Origin: Christensenella sp. UBA1262
GTDB lineage: Bacteria > Bacillota > Clostridia > Christensenellales > CAG-917
Assembly (NCBI GenBank): GCA_002308215.1
Contig: DBVO01000046.1
Coordinates: 1-5,744 of the forward strand
Reading direction: 5' to 3'
DNA: 5,744 nt
In this document: one piece after another, positions 1 to 5,744 of the stretch
Layout of the letters: every line of letters starts with the position of its first letter
Position numbering within the stretch: the first letter of the stretch is position 1
The notes under the pieces: generated by a model
Told to the model about the DNA's origin: nothing
Databases searched by the model: none
Seen by the model: the letters and a program-made list of their open reading frames with translations, nothing else
Program-made: the position numbers and the translations under genes

Positions 1-215
1 GTTTTAACAAATTTTCAAAAATTCAATTTTATAATATTTATACATTAATTTTCTAAAAATATGCAATAATATTAATAAATATACATAAAAAACAGAATAC
101 AAATATTCAAAATTAAAAATTATACTTTTGCTATTTTTGGTGTTATTGACGTTTTTTAACTGGTTTTTAATAGGATTAGGAACAATATTTTTGCGCGGGC
201 GCGTACACGTTTTTA
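1..215. other. Gene-free AT-rich upstream region
   Basis: This stretch is extremely AT-rich and holds no credible gene. Open frames here have low-complexity Lys/Asn/Ile/Tyr composition and no ribosome binding site. I see no GC-rich hairpin with a T-run that would end an upstream gene. The only conspicuous departure from AT-rich sequence is the GC-rich block at 192-204. A weak promoter-like TTGACG lies at 146-151 but lacks a good -10 box at the right distance. The region probably carries only upstream promoter or regulatory DNA for the purine operon; that is inference. Confidence 0.7.
192..204. repeat. GC-rich palindromic element A upstream of the promoter
   Basis: The sequence TGCGCGGGCGCGT contains the dyad CGCG-GG-CGCG (194-197 with 200-203) and stands out in otherwise AT-rich DNA. 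It ends 11 bp before the -35 box. A closely similar element, TGCGCGTGGGCGCAT, lies at 267-281 on the other side of the promoter; the two align over TGCGCG and GGCGC with a two-base insertion. An operator pair is possible, but no regulator site known to me matches, including the PurR boxes of Bacillus or E. coli. Confidence 0.35.
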
Positions 216-245
216 TTGACAAAATAGTATATTGTAATCTATAAT
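216..245 (+). promoter_or_regulatory. Consensus sigma-70/sigma-A promoter of the purine operon
   Basis: A perfect -35 hexamer TTGACA (216-221) and a perfect -10 hexamer TATAAT (240-245) are separated by 18 bp. Transcription should begin near position 252, giving a leader of about 46 nt before purB. The -10 box overlaps the upstream in-frame ATG at 244, which rules out that ATG as the purB start if this promoter is used. No other good promoter is seen before purA, guaA or the last gene, so it probably drives all four genes. Confidence 0.85.
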
Positions 246-265
246 GAAAAAGTATTTTGATTATT

Positions 266-285
266 ATGCGCGTGGGCGCATTTTT
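266..285 (+). promoter_or_regulatory. Leader hairpin with T-run (GC-rich element B)
   Basis: In the purB leader, ATGCGC (266-271) can pair perfectly with GCGCAT (276-281) around the loop GTGG, and the T-run covers 281-285. The shape resembles a very short intrinsic terminator or pause hairpin placed directly before the ribosome binding site at 286-292. It also repeats the GC-rich element at 192-204, so it could instead be a protein-binding operator at DNA level. A six-pair stem with only five T is marginal as a terminator. No anti-terminator partner is visible in the short leader. Confidence 0.35.
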
Positions 286-292
286 GGGGAGG
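286..292 (+). promoter_or_regulatory. purB ribosome binding site
   Basis: GGGGAGG sits 5 nt before the ATG at 298. It is a strong Shine-Dalgarno match and decides the purB start: the alternative in-frame ATG at 244 has no such site and lies inside the promoter -10 box. Confidence 0.85.
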
Positions 293-297
293 CATTT

Positions 298-1731
298 ATG
301 CAAGAAAAATACGTTTCTCCGTTTTCAGAAAGATATTCCAGCGACAAAATGCAATATCTATTTTCAGCAGACTTTAAGTTCGGTACTTGGCGTAAACTTT
401 GGATTGCTCTCGCAGAAGCAGAGAAAGAACTCGGTATCGCTATTAGTGATGCTCAAATTGCTGAAATGAAGGCAAATATTGACAATATTGATTATGATTT
501 TGCTCGTGAAAAAGAAAAAGAAGTGCGCCATGATGTAATGGCACATGTACTTACATATGGCAAAGCTTGTCCAAATGCCAAGCCAATAATTCATTTGGGA
601 GCTACTAGCTGCTTTGTCGGAGACAATACCGACATTATAATAATGAAAGAAGCGCTTTTGCTTATTCGTAGCGAACTCATTACCCTAATTAAAAAGGTAC
701 GTGACTTTGCGAATGAACATAAAGGACTTGCAACTCTTGGCTATACGCATTTCCAAGCCGCTCAACCTACTACAGTAGGTAAGCGTGCTACACTTTGGCT
801 TCAAGATCTTGTTATTGATCTCGAGACACTTGATTTTGAGCTTTCTCGTCTTAAACTATTGGGATGCAAAGGCACAACAGGCACAGCGGCAAGCTTTCTT
901 GAGTTATTCGATGGAGACGGCAAAAAGGTTAAGCAACTTGATAAACTTATAGCCAATAAGATGGGGTTTGATAAAACACTTGATGTTTCTGGCCAAACAT
1001 ACACGCGCAAGATAGATGCAAATGTTTTACATGTACTTGCAGGTATTGCTGAGAGTGCAACAAAATTCTCTAACGACATAAGATTGTTATCTCACGACAA
1101 AGAAGTAGAAGAGCCATTTGAAACCAACCAGATTGGCTCATCTGCAATGGCCTATAAACGCAATCCAATGAGAAGCGAAAGAATAGCGAGTCTTGCAAGA
1201 TTGGTTATAGTAGGAAGTCTAAATCCTCAGATAACAGCATCTGCTCAATGGCTTGAAAGAACACTTGATGACAGTGCAAATAAGCGTATATCAACAAGTG
1301 AGGCATTCCTTGCCGTAGATGCAATACTGGCACTTTATACCAACATAATAGGTGGTTTAACTGTCTTTCCTAAAATTATCGAGAAGAATTTAAACAGAGA
1401 ACTTCCATTTATGGCAACAGAAAACATCTTGATGTATTGTGTAAAGACAAAGGGTGCAGATAGACAAGTTTTGCATGAAGCAATTCGTCAACATTCTGTT
1501 GCAGCTGCAAAGGTTGTAAAAGAGCAAGGCGGCGAGAATGATTTATTAGATCGCATCCTTGCAGACAAACAATTTGGTCTTTCAAAACAAGAACTTGATA
1601 AGATTTTGGATGTTAAGGCATTTACAGGAAGAGCCGAAGAACAAGTGGATGAATATCTAAAAAATGTAGTAGATCCTATTCTCAACAAAAACAAGAACTG
1701 CATTTTGAATGCAGCAGAAATTAAATATTGA
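298..1731 (+). CDS. purB: Adenylosuccinate lyase
   Basis: This cytosolic fumarase-superfamily lyase releases fumarate from adenylosuccinate (giving AMP) and from SAICAR (giving AICAR) in purine synthesis. The protein is 477 residues, matching the longer human-like class rather than the roughly 430-residue Bacillus class; similarity to human ADSL as I remember it runs almost end to end. Visible motifs are RHD at 77-79, the catalytic-acid loop GYTHFQAAQPTT at 148-159 with His151, and the superfamily signature GSSAMAYKRNP at 280-290 with Ser281 as the likely catalytic base. LERTLDDSAN (319-328) and LPFMATEN (369-376) are also typical, the latter near the start of the C-terminal ADSL domain. Oddly, two prolines usually conserved in the catalytic loops are alanine here (Ala154, Ala285). 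The start at 298 is set by GGGGAGG, and the protein start MQEKYVSPFSERY resembles homologues. It is first in the operon and 24 nt before purA. Identification is secure. Confidence 0.97.
   Translation: MQEKYVSPFSERYSSDKMQYLFSADFKFGTWRKLWIALAEAEKELGIAISDAQIAEMKANIDNIDYDFAREKEKEVRHDVMAHVLTYGKACPNAKPIIHLGATSCFVGDNTDIIIMKEALLLIRSELITLIKKVRDFANEHKGLATLGYTHFQAAQPTTVGKRATLWLQDLVIDLETLDFELSRLKLLGCKGTTGTAASFLELFDGDGKKVKQLDKLIANKMGFDKTLDVSGQTYTRKIDANVLHVLAGIAESATKFSNDIRLLSHDKEVEEPFETNQIGSSAMAYKRNPMRSERIASLARLVIVGSLNPQITASAQWLERTLDDSANKRISTSEAFLAVDAILALYTNIIGGLTVFPKIIEKNLNRELPFMATENILMYCVKTKGADRQVLHEAIRQHSVAAAKVVKEQGGENDLLDRILADKQFGLSKQELDKILDVKAFTGRAEEQVDEYLKNVVDPILNKNKNCILNAAEIKY
1698..1714 (+). other. 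Small hairpin at the 3' end of purB
   Basis: CTGCATT (1698-1704) pairs perfectly with AATGCAG (1708-1714) around a TTG loop, within the last codons of purB. No T-run follows, so it is not an intrinsic terminator. It could affect mRNA processing or stability between purB and purA, but a seven-pair hairpin of this size can easily arise by chance in a window this long. Confidence 0.25.
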
Positions 1732-1743
1732 AAATTTATTATT

Positions 1744-1748
1744 AGAGG
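1744..1748 (+). promoter_or_regulatory. purA ribosome binding site
   Basis: AGAGG lies 7 nt before the purA ATG at 1756, inside the 24-nt purB-purA gap. It supports this start. Confidence 0.7.
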
Positions 1749-1755
1749 TATATAT

Positions 1756-3027
1756 ATGCTAACTTCAATTGTTGGAATTAACTGGGGAGATGAAGGCAAG
1801 GGCAGAATGGTTGACTTGCTTGCTGAATCTCAAGACATCATCGTCCGTTATCAAGGCGGAAACAATGCAGGGCATACCGTTATTAACGATAAAGGTAAAT
1901 TCGTCCTTAATATTTTACCATCTGGTATTTTGCGCGAAGACAAAGTAAATGTTATTGGCAATGGTATGGTTGTTAATATCGAACACCTTTGTGGCGAAGT
2001 CGCAAAACTTAGAGAAGGTGGTATTTCTATTTCTCCTGCAAATCTTAAAATAAGCGATAAGGCAGTAGTATGTTGTCCATTTGATGTAATGCAAGATTGT
2101 CTTGAAGAAGATAGACTAGCAGACAGAAAATTTGGCTCTACTCGTCGTGGTATCGCACCTATTTATGCGGATAAATATATGAAGAAAGCTATCCGCATGG
2201 GCGATATTTTGCACCCAGACTATCTCCGTTCACGTTTGGAAACAATTGTTGAATGGAAGAATCTCACTATCGTTGGTTCTTATGGTGCAAAACCATATAC
2301 AGTTGAAGAATTGCTTGATTGGTTCAAAAAATTCGGTGAGCCACTTAAAGATTATATTGTTGATACAGGCTACTATCTCAATCATGCTCTTGATGAGGGC
2401 AAGAAAGTAATGCTTGAAGCACAACTCGGTGCACTTAGAGACATTGACTTTGGTATATATCCATATACCACATCATCAAACACAATCACAGCATATGGCC
2501 CAGTTGGCGCAGGTATTCCAAACAGAAAAGTTGAGAATGCTATTGGTGTCATGAAGGCATATTCCACTTGCGTAGGTGAAGGACCATTTACCGCAGAAAT
2601 GTTTGGCGTTGAAGCAGAAACACTTCGTAAAGCTGGTGGTGAATATGGCGCAGCAACAGGTAGACCAAGACGTGTTGGTGGTTTTGATGTAGTTGCATCA
2701 AGATATGGATGCATGGTTCAAGCAACAGATGAAATTGCTTTAACAAAGCTCGATATTCTAGACTTCATGGAAGAAATTCCAGTATGCGTAGCATATGATG
2801 TTAATGGTGAAAGAGTAGATGAATTCCCAAGTGGCGAAGCACTTAACATAGCAAAACCTATTATTGAGTATTTACCAGGATGGAATTGTTCCACAGCTAA
2901 TTGCCGTAAATATGAAGACTTGCCAGAAAGAGCAAGAGAATATATTGAGTATATTGAAAAGGCTGTTGGTTGCAACATTAAATATATTTCAGTCGGCGCA
3001 GAGCGTGATGCAATAATCATTAAGTAA
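1756..3027 (+). CDS. purA: Adenylosuccinate synthetase
   Basis: The enzyme joins IMP and aspartate using GTP to make adenylosuccinate, the first committed step to AMP; the upstream purB product completes it. It acts in the cytosol as a homodimer in this family. The 423 residues are close to the usual 425-432. The GTP/IMP loop GINWGDEGKG (7-16) has Asp12 as expected catalytic base and Lys15. GGNNAGHT (34-41) has catalytic His40, GRPRR (302-306) carries the substrate-binding arginines, and TKLD (330-333) is the guanine-binding motif. Several positions differ from E. coli or Bacillus PurA: Asn9 for Gln, GIAP with Lys143 for Arg in the active-site signature, EAQLG (221-225) where EGAQG is usual, Gly309 for Trp, and GAER (414-417) for GPxR. 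I recall a divergent clostridial PurA group with similar changes, so this is probably a functional subfamily member. The gap to guaA is 24 nt. Confidence 0.96.
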   Translation: MLTSIVGINWGDEGKGRMVDLLAESQDIIVRYQGGNNAGHTVINDKGKFVLNILPSGILREDKVNVIGNGMVVNIEHLCGEVAKLREGGISISPANLKISDKAVVCCPFDVMQDCLEEDRLADRKFGSTRRGIAPIYADKYMKKAIRMGDILHPDYLRSRLETIVEWKNLTIVGSYGAKPYTVEELLDWFKKFGEPLKDYIVDTGYYLNHALDEGKKVMLEAQLGALRDIDFGIYPYTTSSNTITAYGPVGAGIPNRKVENAIGVMKAYSTCVGEGPFTAEMFGVEAETLRKAGGEYGAATGRPRRVGGFDVVASRYGCMVQATDEIALTKLDILDFMEEIPVCVAYDVNGERVDEFPSGEALNIAKPIIEYLPGWNCSTANCRKYEDLPERAREYIEYIEKAVGCNIKYISVGAERDAIIIK

Positions 3028-3040
3028 AAATCATTAAAAT

Positions 3041-3046
3041 AAGGGA
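3041..3046 (+). promoter_or_regulatory. guaA ribosome binding site
   Basis: AAGGGA, in the 24-nt purA-guaA gap, ends 5 nt before the guaA ATG at 3052 and supports that start. Confidence 0.6.
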
Positions 3047-3051
3047 AAGAT

Positions 3052-4581
3052 ATGGCAAACAAAAATCAAACTGTAGTTGTCTTAGACTTTGGCGGACAAT
3101 ACAAAGAACTTATTGCAAGAAGAGTTAGAGAGTGTAAAGTACGCTCTCAAATTCTTGCTGGTAACACTCCAATTGAAACACTTCGTGAGATCGCTCCAAT
3201 AGGTATTATATTGACGGGTGGCCCACACAGCGTTTATGAAGAGAATTCGCCTCATACAACAAAGGAACTCTTTGAGCTCGGCATTCCTATTTTGGGTATA
3301 TGTTACGGCATGCAACTTATGGCATACACATTAGGTGGCGAAGTAAGATCTTGCCAGGTAAGTGAATATGGGACAATTGATACAACTCTTGACAAGCATA
3401 GCCCGCTTTTCGAGGGGTTAGACAAAGAAACAGTGTCTCTTATGAGCCATACTGATTATGTAGCAAAAATGCCAGAAGGATTTAACGCACTCGCTCATAC
3501 AAGAGATTGCCCAATAGCTGCCATGGAGAATTCAGAAAGAAGACTCTATGCGGTACAATTCCATCCAGAAGTAGAACGCACTAAGAATGGAACAAAGCTT
3601 CTCAACAATTTCCTATACAATGTCTGTGGCGCTCTTGGCGATTATAACATGGACGATTTCATTAAAAATGAAATAGAGAGAATTAGAGAACAAGTTGGGG
3701 ATCATCAAGTAGTCCTTGGCCTTAGTGGCGGTGTAGACAGCTCAGTTTGTGCAGCTATACTCGAAAAAGCAATACCTAATCAGTTGACATGTATCTTTGT
3801 GGATCATGGCATGATGAGAAAGAATGAAGGCGATGAAATAGAAGAAGCATTTGCAGGTAAGTCTTTGAATTTTGTTAGAGTAGATGCAGAGAAGAGATTT
3901 TTAACAAAACTTGCAGGTGTTACAGAGCCAGAGCGCAAGCGTAAAATTATTGGTGAAGAATTTGTTCGCGTGTTTGAAGAAGAGAGCAGCAAATTTGCTG
4001 GATCTTTCCTTGCTCAAGGCACTATTTATCCTGATGTCGTTGAAAGCGGCCTTACAACAGGAGCCGTAATTAAATCACACCATAACGTTGGTGGCCTTCC
4101 AAAAGACACAAAGTTCATTGGACTTGTAGAACCATTGAGATCATTGTTTAAAGACGAGGTTCGTGCACTAGGTCGTAAACTTGGACTTGATGAAAGACTT
4201 GTCAGCCGTCAACCATTCCCAGGACCAGGTCTTGCAGTTCGTTGCATTGGAGAAATAACAAAGGAGCGTTTAGACATTCTTCGCGATGCAGATGCAATCT
4301 ATCGTTATGAATTAGAACATGCAGATTTGCATTATAGTCAATATTTTGCAGTACTTACAGATATGCGTACGGTTGGTGTAATGGGGGATGGTAGAACATA
4401 TAATTATGTTCTTGGTCTCCGTGCCGTTGTTACAAGTGATTTTATGACAGCAGAATATGCGCATATCCCATATGATGTTTTAGATAGAGTTTCATCTCGT
4501 ATTGTTAATGAAGTTAAAGGCGTTTCGCGTGTGGTTTATGATGTAACCGGTAAGCCACCTGCGACAATTGAGTGGGAATAA
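3052..4581 (+). CDS. guaA: GMP synthase (glutamine-hydrolysing)
   Basis: The enzyme converts XMP to GMP with ATP and glutamine, the last step of the guanine branch. The 509-residue protein has the full bacterial layout. An N-terminal class I glutamine amidotransferase domain (about 7-190) carries nucleophile Cys84 in GICYGMQL and the His171/Glu173 pair in HPEV. An N-type ATP pyrophosphatase domain (about 200-390) has the PP-loop SGGVDSS at 225-231 and the QGTIYPDVVES block at 322-332. The C-terminal dimerisation domain begins around RQPFPGPGLAVR (386-397) and ends in the typical KPPATIEWE. All recognised catalytic residues are present. GGQY (14-17) replaces the more common GSQY. The stop is 1 nt before the next start, suggesting translational coupling. 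IMP dehydrogenase, which supplies XMP, is not in the window. Identification is secure. Confidence 0.98.
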   Translation: MANKNQTVVVLDFGGQYKELIARRVRECKVRSQILAGNTPIETLREIAPIGIILTGGPHSVYEENSPHTTKELFELGIPILGICYGMQLMAYTLGGEVRSCQVSEYGTIDTTLDKHSPLFEGLDKETVSLMSHTDYVAKMPEGFNALAHTRDCPIAAMENSERRLYAVQFHPEVERTKNGTKLLNNFLYNVCGALGDYNMDDFIKNEIERIREQVGDHQVVLGLSGGVDSSVCAAILEKAIPNQLTCIFVDHGMMRKNEGDEIEEAFAGKSLNFVRVDAEKRFLTKLAGVTEPERKRKIIGEEFVRVFEEESSKFAGSFLAQGTIYPDVVESGLTTGAVIKSHHNVGGLPKDTKFIGLVEPLRSLFKDEVRALGRKLGLDERLVSRQPFPGPGLAVRCIGEITKERLDILRDADAIYRYELEHADLHYSQYFAVLTDMRTVGVMGDGRTYNYVLGLRAVVTSDFMTAEYAHIPYDVLDRVSSRIVNEVKGVSRVVYDVTGKPPATIEWE

Positions 4582-4582
4582 A

Positions 4583-5744
4583 ATGAGCGAAGAATTAAAA
4601 GAAGAGAGTGTTGGTTTAGAAGAATCTGAGCAAACAGAATCTTTGGACGAGCAACTTGCAGATGATGAATTTGCCGATGAGCCTACTGCTCCAGAAGAGT
4701 CCACATTAGACAATGTGGATGATTTAAATGCCGCAGAAAAAGAGAGCGAGGAATTAGCAGAAAACGACATCGCAAATGAGAGTACGCCAGAGGAATTACC
4801 AGCGCCACAAGAAAAAAAGAAAAAGCGTAGAAAGCGCAGAAAAATAGACGAATATACTCTTGTTAATGATATTAGATATAGAGGACCTTTGTCTTATAGG
4901 TGGCTTCGTATCCTTGCATGGGCATTTTTGATTCTTTCTCAGGTTGGCTTATTGCTTGAACTTGGCGGAGCTTTAGATGCTAGGTTAGCGACAAAAGTAG
5001 GTTTTTTGCCAACAATTTTAACGACGGCAAAAGGAATAATGATGCCTCTTTTCCTTATAGCTACATTTGCAACAATATTAAATGGATCCAAATCATTTAA
5101 ATCCATGCTTATTTTGTATGGTGGAGCTGCGTTAATATTCTATATTCTTTTCATTTTATTCCATGAACGTTACATTGCTTCATTGGTGATGTTTGTTATG
5201 GAAGTTGATAGGGCAACTGCAGTAGCATTGATAGACACTGTTTTGATGTTAATATTACAAAATGGTTATTTGTCATTTAACATCTTTATAGACTTGTTCC
5301 TTTGCACATTGCTTGGATTCTTCCTTATATATCATCCAAAGAAAGTTTTTGTAGGGAAGAAATTAATTTGGTTTAGACTTTTTGCAATAATACCAATTGC
5401 TTACGAAGTTATCAGCTTTATTATAAAATTACTTGGTGTATTTGGACAAATTACAGTATCGCCATATCTTTATCCACTACTTACAACAAAACCTCCTATG
5501 ACGTTTGTTGTATTTGTAATTATAACTTTCTTTATTAAAGTGAGAGCGCACATATACAAAAAACGCGGAAAAACAAGAGAGCAGTATCAAGAATTTTTGC
5601 AAACAAAAGCAAATTCATGGCAGTTCTCAAGATTCTTGGCATTAATTATGATTGTTGCTGGTATTCTAGACACAGTCATTTATTTAGCATTAGCTTTGTC
5701 TGTTGCTGGAGCTAATACTTCTCCAGAAGCTGCCGAAGCGGCTG
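4583..5744 (+). CDS. Unrecognised multi-pass membrane protein with acidic N-terminal tail (3' end cut off)
   Basis: I do not recognise this protein. The frame is open to the window end, giving 387 complete codons and no stop. Residues 1-77 form a low-complexity tail with about 30 Asp/Glu and only two Lys, likely disordered. Residues 78-87 are ten consecutive Lys/Arg. A block around VNDIRYRGPLSYRWLR (94-109) precedes the first membrane segment. Hydrophobic segments by eye lie near 107-127, 145-166, 174-194, 211-226 (weaker), 232-251, 262-288, 304-320 and 350-376, so seven or eight helices. Positive residues before the first helix suggest the tail is cytoplasmic; there is no signal peptide. Only one base separates the guaA stop from its ATG, with a weak GTGGGA at 4572-4577 inside guaA, so translation is probably coupled. 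Composition matches its neighbours, with no sign of transfer. Transport is one possible role given the operon, but no transporter motif is visible. Confidence 0.85.
   Translation, partial: MSEELKEESVGLEESEQTESLDEQLADDEFADEPTAPEESTLDNVDDLNAAEKESEELAENDIANESTPEELPAPQEKKKKRRKRRKIDEYTLVNDIRYRGPLSYRWLRILAWAFLILSQVGLLLELGGALDARLATKVGFLPTILTTAKGIMMPLFLIATFATILNGSKSFKSMLILYGGAALIFYILFILFHERYIASLVMFVMEVDRATAVALIDTVLMLILQNGYLSFNIFIDLFLCTLLGFFLIYHPKKVFVGKKLIWFRLFAIIPIAYEVISFIIKLLGVFGQITVSPYLYPLLTTKPPMTFVVFVIITFFIKVRAHIYKKRGKTREQYQEFLQTKANSWQFSRFLALIMIVAGILDTVIYLALALSVAGANTSPEAAEAA
4700..4719 (+). other. Perfect 8-bp inverted repeat inside the membrane protein gene
   Basis: TCCACATT (4700-4707) and AATGTGGA (4712-4719) are perfect reverse complements around the loop AGAC, within the codons of the acidic tail (about residues 40-46). 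No T-run follows. In mRNA it would form a stable small hairpin about 94 nt before the slippery run at 4813. Around one such repeat is expected by chance in a window of this size, so a function is unproven. Confidence 0.25.
4813..4819 (+). other. Possible -1 frameshift heptamer A AAA AAG
   Basis: In the reading frame of the membrane protein the codons for residues 77-79 are GAA AAA AAG. They contain the heptamer A AAA AAG in the phase used for -1 slippage in E. coli dnaX. A -1 shift would add only three codons before TAG at 4828-4830, giving a soluble protein of about 82 residues made of the acidic tail without the membrane part. I see no convincing downstream stem-loop, and the nearest SD-like AGAGGA (4789-4794) is 18 nt upstream, farther than in dnaX. 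The heptamer may simply reflect lysine codons in an A-rich genome. Confidence 0.2.

Noticed and set aside
146..176. A second promoter with TTGACG at 146-151
   Set aside because: The candidate -10 boxes are poor or at the wrong spacing (TAATAG at 16 bp, TAGGAT at 19 bp), while a perfect promoter lies just downstream.
244..297. Extended purB start at ATG 244, adding 18 residues
   Set aside because: The ATG overlaps the -10 box of a consensus promoter, has no ribosome binding site, and the extra residues do not resemble PurB starts. ATG 298 has GGGGAGG at the right distance.
246..297. Purine or other riboswitch in the leader
   Set aside because: The leader from the predicted start site is only about 46 nt, too short for a purine aptamer, and the conserved aptamer core is not seen there or further upstream.
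4..303. Minus-strand 99-residue open frame
   Set aside because: It covers AT-rich promoter DNA and has low-complexity composition, no plausible ribosome binding site and no recognisable domain.
3128..3148. Hairpin early in guaA (GAGAGTG with CGCTCTC)
   Set aside because: Seven pairs including one wobble, a 7-nt loop and no T-run, inside conserved coding sequence for the amidotransferase domain; best explained by codon content.
4555..4577. Sequestration of the downstream ribosome binding site by CCAC/GTGG pairing at the guaA end
   Set aside because: Only four pairs with a 13-nt loop; too weak to claim as regulation.
364..4770. Antisense and out-of-frame open frames across purB, purA, guaA and the start of the last gene
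   Set aside because: They lie opposite or inside strongly identified coding sequence, show no domains or ribosome binding sites, and are expected shadows.
1..5744. CRISPR array, insertion sequence, tRNA/rRNA or attachment site
   Set aside because: No spaced direct repeats, transposase-like frame, terminal inverted repeats or structured RNA gene could be seen on either strand.

Overview
The window looks like a chromosomal segment of a low-GC Gram-positive bacterium, most likely an anaerobic gut clostridium of the Clostridia/Christensenellales kind. The reasons are AT-rich non-coding DNA, AGAGG/GGGGAGG-type ribosome binding sites, a longer human-like PurB typical of many Clostridia, and a divergent PurA of a kind I remember from Clostridia. 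The taxonomic call is inference; no rRNA or other marker is present.

Layout, all on the + strand: positions 1-215 are gene-free and very AT-rich. A promoter with perfect consensus hexamers (TTGACA, 18 bp, TATAAT) lies at 216-245. It is flanked by two similar GC-rich palindromic elements, at about 192-204 and 267-281; the second forms a small hairpin followed by five T in the leader. Then come purB (298-1731), purA (1756-3027), guaA (3052-4581) and an unrecognised multi-pass membrane protein gene (4583 to the window end, cut off). The gaps are 24, 24 and 1 nt and I see no terminator between genes, so this reads as one operon driven from about position 252.

How the genes work together: PurA joins IMP and aspartate to give adenylosuccinate, PurB splits it to AMP and fumarate (and also acts earlier on SAICAR), and GuaA aminates XMP to GMP. 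The operon therefore carries both exits from IMP towards AMP and GMP, except IMP dehydrogenase (guaB), which is not in this window. The role of the membrane protein is unknown.

Most of the window is ordinary housekeeping metabolism. The points worth a second look are the membrane protein with its acidic tail, ten-residue basic run and in-frame A AAA AAG slippery heptamer; the paired GC-rich elements around a consensus promoter; and unusual substitutions in catalytic motifs of PurB and PurA. I do not see clear evidence of a new multi-gene system.
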